64,000 nt of DNA from positions 18,112,501 through 18,176,500 of the forward strand of contig BSBN01000254.1 in NCBI GenBank assembly GCA_027924645.1. Reading direction: 5' to 3'. Shown in pieces: positions 58,630-64,000 of the stretch. The translations under genes and the position numbers were made by a program. The notes under the pieces are model-generated. The model was not told the origin of the DNA, did no database searches, and saw only the letters and a list, made by a program, of their open reading frames with translations. Numbering within the stretch: the stretch's first letter is position 1; each line of letters opens with the position of its first letter. This stretch comes from Cunninghamia lanceolata (Eukaryota > Streptophyta > Pinopsida > Cupressales > Cupressaceae).

Positions 58630-60454
58630 TATCAAAATTTTATAGGAATCATGGCTATTCCCCTACCCATAATCCATATAACGGCTATTGGCCCCCGTAT
58701 CAGCAATACCAGGCCTCAAATGCCTCTAATTTTATGCCATACAGCCCTGCCTCTGCAGAATATCAGTATCCTCATGATGCTTACCTTCCTCATACCCCTA
58801 ATGTTGCCCCTGAGAATATTGATGCTTTCAATGAGCTCATGGAAGGTTTTCTATGCTTGATGGAAATTTAGATAAGGCCAAAAGAGCAGCAGGGTACAGT
58901 CGGCCTCAGCGGTTTTATGATCTCAGCATCATAAGCATGTATGGTCTGAAGAAGTTGTCTCTAGATCTACAAAGGGAGGCTGATGAATTTATAGAAATGT
59001 TAACATGTGACCAGCAGCGAGAAGCACAAGAGGAGGTTTTTCAAGAAAACCTTGTTATAAGGACGACACCTGCTCAGCGTGCTGCTGAAGAAGCCCCAAA
59101 ATTTAAAATTCCAAGCTTCAGGCAGGTTAGTCCATCTACACCTCCAAAACTACTTCCCAGTTTTCAAATCCCCTTATTAGATGGGACTAGCATGGACGGT
59201 TATGATGAGATTGCTAAGTTAAAAGAGCATATGTTTACAATTCCAAATTTTAACCAGTCGCTTTCTTCTGTACATGTTCAGCCTACAGAACAACCTAGAC
59301 TCCACAATTTTCCAGGCTTCAACACCTATATCCCTTCACAAGTCCATGTTCCTGTGCAAACTCAAATTATCACTCCCCAGGAACAAATTTGTCCAGAGCC
59401 CTCTCCCCTCTCTCCCCTCTAAGAAATTCAAGAAGTTATTCAGGCTTCTTTCCTTGATGCTATTTCAATCCTTAAGGGTGGGCAAGTTGTCTACCAAGAT
59501 ATTTGGAAAGATGAACTAAAAGAGGAGGTGGAAGAAGATAAAACTAATGAGGAGCAATTTGTTCCTACACTCACAAAGATACAATTGTTTGAACCTATGG
59601 CACATGTGAGTATTGTTAAGGTCACTTCAGAAATCGATGATGTTGCCCTATTTCATGAGCTACCTGATTATGTTGAAGATGAAGAATATGTGCAGCTGGT
59701 TGTGAATTTGCAGCAACAAGAGAACATAGAAAATCATGACAAATTGTTGTAGGTTGAGGTTGAGTGTGACAGTGAGTTTCTAAACCCTAAAGAAGGCTAG
59801 GCATGTTGCTCTATGCTAGATTATCTAAAGGCTGATTATGCTGATATGCTTGGAGAGCTTCCATGCTTTATTGAAAATAATGAGAAGACTGAACATGGGC
59901 AAGAGCAAATTGAAGATTTATTCTTTATTATCCAGTAGGGATATCAACTTCTTGGTGGGGAAGTTTTCTCTTTTGAACATGTGCACAGCTCATTTTTTGT
60001 GCCTAAATCAGAAAATCATGAACATCTTGTTCATAAGGTGAAGGCAGCCATATTTGTAGTAGAATCACAGGAGCTAGAGTATTCAGATCAGCAAGAAGAG
60101 GAATGCAGCCATGATGACATTATATTAATATTCTTGGTTTCCTTGAAGGAGGAAGGACAAAGAAATGAGGTCCCAATTCAGTTGTTTCACACACAACAAC
60201 AACATGAGAGTCAAATGGAGGACACCATTATGCCAAATGAAGAGCAAGAAGAGAAAGAATCAGAGCAGAGACATGAGATCAAACATGATTTACATGTCAC
60301 TTCAAGGGGATGCCCAATTAGACATCTAGCCCAGCTGGAGACACATCAAGAGGAGTCACCACTTGTCATGCTTACCTCTAAGCATGAAGTTGAGCATCAA
60401 AATGGGTGGGACCAGCCCATTTATTCACCACAAGCTAGTAAAATCAGCAATTAG
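58630..60454 (+). pseudogene. E3 single ORF of unknown function (broken)
   Basis: Not recognised. An N-terminal Tyr/Pro/Asn/Ser-rich stretch (NPYNGYWPPYQQYQAS near 58665) is followed by a frame change near 58855. A Gln/Glu-rich region follows (58853-59422), then an acidic part (59528-59752), then a Glu/Gln/His-rich tail (59981-60454). Stops occur at 59420, 59750, 59798 and 59936. No zinc knuckle, protease, RT or integrase motif. It occupies the gag position and could be a much altered gag, but I see no gag core. The ATG-less 58651 frame is a shadow. Confidence 0.5.
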
Positions 60455-60869
60455 TCTAGGTGGATAGGTGAGTTTATCTCCATTTTGTGGGGGGTGTTTT
60501 ACCAATTTGTCATATGCCCATTTCCCCTTCATCTCTTTTTAACTGCCCACGTACATAAAAAATATTGTAAATTGTTAAGGAGGGGCAGTTACTTTCAAGA
60601 ACCAGTTAATGGCTTTGTTTAAAGTCATGTCTGACTGGTTAGTTTAGGATTGGAGTAGGTTTCATTTCTGTTTTAGTTTTCCCTTTCCCTAAGTGCTTCT
60701 GCACAGGCTGCATTGTCATTAGGAGAATGCCGACCCCTTCCCCTTTTTGTGTTTTGGAGGCAGGTTCTAGTTTTCCAGCATGTTTTAGACTTGACTTCAT
60801 GCCCAACGGATGCTTAAGGCCACTGATCTAATTTTTTAGCAGGCAAACACCCTATAGAGGTCACCAAAT
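60455..60869 (+). other. E3 3' UTR
   Basis: Non-coding. tgcattgtcattaggagaat, ttaaggccactga, gcaggcaaacaccc and gtcaccaaat match the E1 3' UTR at 50800-51014 in the same order, ending at the 3' LTR. A longer purine run is lacking; the purine-rich gaggtcaccaaa end may serve as primer site. Confidence 0.7.
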
Positions 60870-63077
60870 TGTTGACCTATTTTCCTCTGCCCAGAGTTAA
60901 ACAAGTTCACCTTGTATTTTCTTGAAAATCCTTTAGAAATGTCCCTACAGGCTTAAATCCTTCAAATATTTATGCTATGCCTTGTCAAATTTTCCCAAAA
61001 GTTTCACTTTGAGAATATTTGCAAGAAACCCAGAAAAACCTAGAAATCTTTTAACTTCAAGTATTTTCTATCGCTAGGATTTCTTAGTTTCATGCTTGTG
61101 CTTCAATATGCATTTTTTTAATGTATATTCGCATATACATTTGCCTTTATATGTTGACAAAGATACAAGGAAAACATACAAGGGTGGAATATGCATTGAG
61201 GATTCATAGAATATTCTATGGATGTATCAAAATGTTTGCATGTATATTGGGTCGTATGTTTGACATACAACAAGTAGATACATTGGCAGACCCGAAAAAA
61301 GGAGGTAAATCGGCTTCAAAATGCACAAAAGGCAATTGTATGCATATCGGGTTATACATTGCAGGTATATTCCATCAAAGATTCCCGCTTGCATGTAGGG
61401 GTTTGTATGTTGTTGTTGTATATTCGGATATACAGCGGGTTTATACATCGGCGACATACATTTGCAACATACAATGAAAAATACAAGGGCCCAATGCATG
61501 TAAAAGGGGGAAACATACAAAGTAAATTGTATGTTAGAAGATACAAGGGTGAATGTACATTTTGCAATGTACATCGGCATAATATACAAAGGACCTTTGC
61601 CTAAGATACAAGGTTGGCATACAAGTGAGAATGTACAGTGGAATGTATATTGGGTTGTATATCCGCGACATACAAGGCCGATATATAAGGCCAACATACA
61701 ATTTGAATATGCAAGCCCGAATGTGCAAAGGGTGGGGTCCACCAAATGTACATTTTTGTGCTTGTATGTTTGGACATACAAGCAAAGCATGCTTTCTAGG
61801 CGTACAAGCCGAACCTGAAGGTATTTTTTCAAAAAGATTTATAAAGGTTTGAAGTTCGGGTTGTATATTTTGCAATTGTATATTGCGATATACAAGTCAA
61901 AGGTGCAAGGGAAGTATACAAGGCGGACCTGACTTGATGATCAAATTCTGACATATTCAGGCATCAAGTCCGCGGCTTGTATGTATAAGTGCTTTGTATA
62001 TTTGCACATACAAAGAGATATACAAGGAAAGGTGATACAAGCCAGACACGATAGGGCAATCAAATATAGCTAATGGTCATTTTGGGGTCTACTGCTTGTA
62101 TGTTTATAGATACAAAGGAGATACAAGAGGTGGGGCCCACACATATAAAGGTGATTGTATGCATATACAAGTTGCAAATTCAAAAGAGAATGCACAGGTG
62201 CAGATGTAAGTTTTCGCATGTATGTTCGCTTTGTATATTCGCCACATACAAAGGGGTTGATGCATGTTTGTATGAACAGGTTTTTTGTATGTATATTTTG
62301 CTTTGTATGTTTTCACATACAAGTCGATATACAAGGGGTCATATACAAAGGTCATCGGCAGCTCAGTTCGTAGTCATTCCGATCACCGATATGCATTTGA
62401 GGTTTTTAGCGATGCTTTTCAAGATCAACCCAGCGACCGATCAGGTGATGGCACGTGGCAGGGGGTGGCAGAGGCAAACATGCAAAGACAGATTCAAATG
62501 CATATTCTAAAGGTGATTTCAAAGGCCATTTAAGTGCCAAAGGCAAGAGCATATGCAAAGGGGTTTTCGGCAAGACTTTCCTCATCGGCGAGTCGACTGG
62601 AGGTCTTTTCGACAGCCCGATGTAGCCCGATACAAGGCGCTTTGCACATACAAATGCATTTTTCAGAGGCCGATACAAGCAGATATGCAAAGCGATATTT
62701 ACACATAGTTGACTGAAACTTTGACCGCCTGTATCTCCTCCATTTTAGCAAATTTCAACATGCTACAAGAGGCAAAGATGCATGTTTTTGTCCCCTCTTT
62801 CATTTTTGGCAGGGTTTTCAGGGGTTTTCTCTCACTTTCCAATTTTAGATCTAGCGTTGCATGCTTGGCCATCATGACGTTTTAGCAGCGACAGTTGCAT
62901 ATTCAGCTAAAGATATTTGTTGCATTCATTGCTACAAATTGATGACTCTGCAGACCACATTAAAGATGAAAAATATCTTTCATATGCCCTGTTTCAGATC
63001 TTTTACACCATAACTTCTTACAGGTGGACAGTCATTAAAATGCAGATATTTTCTGTTACAGCTAACAGAGCAAATTT
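60870..63077 (+). repeat. E3 3' LTR, truncated by E5
   Basis: TGTTGACCTATTTTCC start identical to the 5' LTR. Follows it to gcaaattt at 63077, missing about 580 bp of the end. It lacks the solo LTR and so preserves the pre-insertion sequence. Confidence 0.9.
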
Positions 63078-63547
63078 TGTAAACTAGATTCTAGAACCGT
63101 GGACTGAAATACTTAAATGTAGAGGAATGCGAAGCATGATACATTCTCTCTGTCATCACCAAACATACAAAAAAATAGTTTTCACTCTGGTGAACATAAC
63201 TCACTCAAATCTTTGTAGCAGAGGCTCAAACTTGGAACATAGCAACTTCAGACATGTCTCTAACTAACTTCCAATCCACAGACAAAGATATTCATTCTAC
63301 AAGAAATGTGGAGCAATCTACTAGACTATTTTGTTGTAAACAAAGATACTCTTCAATACACTGTTTCCACTGGAGGGGCAAATTTTCTCAAAAGCACTTA
63401 GAAATTTAGTATCAGGAATACTTATTCATTATCTTCAACATCTAACTCATTACAAGCAATCATGAAAGCAAGAGAACAATTGACACCAATGACAACACAT
63501 ATATGTTGACATCAATGACAGCACCAGTTAGGCACATACTTGCAACA
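63078..63547 (-). repeat. E5 LTR (3' LTR in element orientation)
   Basis: 470 bp. On the plus strand it begins TGTAAACTAG and ends TTGCAACA, next to the purine tract. The left boundary is the point where similarity between the two E3 LTRs ends (gagcaaattt shared). Confidence 0.78.
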
Positions 63548-63876
63548 ATCTCCCCCTTTGTCATTGATGACAACATATGACATGAAAACTGTAAAGACCA
63601 TAAAGACAAGATACTCCCCCTGTATTTTTACACATCTACACTCTTTCTCCTCCTGAGTTTTTCACATGATTTCTCTCCCCCTTTGACATCAATGGCAAAG
63701 GACACATACTTGCACTCTGTTGCTCTTATCAAATTGCTCTTCCATCAATACTGTAACACTTACTACTCTTTATCAGGAACATTTGCTATTCCCTCTGAGA
63801 GGTAGCTCTCAAAACATCAATCCAGATCAAGGAATGTGGCTCTAGGCTCCACTGGATTGATGCATTCCTATGCATT
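63548..63876 (-). other. E5 3' UTR with multiple purine tracts
   Basis: Complement shows GGGGGAG-type tracts at about 63549-63560, 63612-63620 and 63673-63685, in part next to tcaatg-containing words as in E4. The first is the likely primer. No other content recognised. Confidence 0.75.
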
Positions 63877-63999
63877 TTAGTTAAGAGCAGGAGGGGTAAT
63901 AACCCCTAACTTTTCTCTGAGATACTCAAAAGTATCCTTAGGCAGAGGCTTAGTGAAAATATATGCAATTTGATCCTTTGTAGACACATATTCCATCTT
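63877..63999 (-). CDS. Ty1/copia polyprotein C-terminus (RNase H end), partial
   Basis: Final 40 residues of the RNase H region: VSTKDQIAYIFTKPLPKDTF, then EYLREKLGVI and a stop at 63877-63879. STKDQIADIFTKPL is the signature end of plant copia pol; here the Asp before IFTK is Tyr. The frame is open to the window edge, so I cannot say whether the whole gene is intact. Confidence 0.9.
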   Translation of the reverse strand, partial: KMEYVSTKDQIAYIFTKPLPKDTFEYLREKLGVITPPALN

Positions 64000-64000
64000 T

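Larger units (their letters stand above)
52977..63077 (+). mobile_element. E3: non-autonomous LTR element with hairpin-rich LTRs
   Basis: 5' LTR 52977-58297 (including a solo LTR insertion), PBS 58300, one long broken ORF, 3' UTR, 3' LTR from 60870 cut by E5 at 63078. No PR, RT, RNase H or INT motif. PBS, leader (agagatttggtgtt, tggtgactctact), 3' UTR blocks and LTR ends are shared with E1, so E3 probably used the proteins of an E1-like family. LTR copies differ by several percent. Confidence 0.85.
63078..64000 (-). mobile_element. E5: 3' end of a Ty1/copia element on the minus strand
   Basis: Running right to left: C-terminus of the copia pol (to 63877), 3' UTR with GGGGGAG tracts, polypurine tract CAAAGGGGGAGAT (63548-63560 as its complement), then the 3' LTR 63547-63078. 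It interrupts the E3 3' LTR, so it is the last insertion at this spot. The rest of the element lies to the right of the window. Confidence 0.88.

Noticed and set aside
61121..62751. ORFs of 60-200 codons in the E3 3' LTR
   Set aside because: Same repeat-driven open frames as in the 5' LTR; LTR sequence, not genes.

Overview
The window reads as plant nuclear DNA made almost entirely of nested retrotransposons, with no host gene I can support. A large-genome seed plant, quite possibly a conifer, is likely. That is an inference from Tat-type Ty3/gypsy elements with an extra RNase H, a plant-type L1 LINE with RNase H, an antisense plant-mobile-domain ORF inside a 17-kb element, and several layers of nesting. 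The species cannot be named from what I see.

Layout. 1-1.2 kb: nothing recognised. 1.2-7.7 kb: AT-rich tract, then a decayed L1-type LINE (ORF1; ORF2 with endonuclease, RT, zf-RVT and RNase H). 8.8-9.4 kb: a 290-bp tandem duplication. 11.1-11.6 kb: an AT-rich tract. 12.2-13.9 kb: a T-rich/A-rich repeat cluster carrying a minus-strand tRNA-derived SINE with 20-bp target duplications. 17.1 kb onward: the oldest LTR element, E1 (Tat-like gypsy; 5' LTR 17126-18990, 3' LTR from 51015), split by later arrivals. These are E4 (20849-28199, copia-type ends, no pol, TSD GGAAG), a 967-bp terminal-inverted-repeat element (28983-29949), E2 (32032-49326, 17.3-kb Tat/Ogre-like element, TSD GGTTG) and E3 (from 52977, in the E1 3' LTR). 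E3 carries a 2.5-kb solo LTR (54728-57229) in its own 5' LTR. Its 3' LTR is cut at 63078 by E5, a minus-strand Ty1/copia element whose pol C-terminus runs off the window.

How the parts relate. E1 reads PR-aRNH-RT-gRNH-INT, an unusual order. E2 reads gag-PR-Gpatch-RT-gRNH-aRNH-INT and then carries an intact 607-codon antisense ORF of plant-mobile-domain type. E3 has no recognisable gag or pol but shares its PBS, leader, 3' UTR and LTR ends with E1, so it looks like a non-autonomous passenger of an E1-like family. E4 has a truncated gag with four CCHC knuckles and an unknown roughly 1000-codon ORF where pol should be.

The most unusual signal is in E2. Its gag leader contains two blocks of a 21-bp phased array (core TCGC). 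The antisense ORF is preceded, in the same orientation relative to that ORF, by an array of the same core with alternating 19/21-bp spacing. The two ends of the element are therefore complementary. E2 also has nearly identical LTRs, yet its single gag-pol frame carries seven stop codons and no frameshift, while the antisense ORF is clean. The E3 LTRs and the solo LTR hold a second unusual structure, a dense array of short TTGTAT/ATACAA hairpins. All counts and spacings were made by eye.
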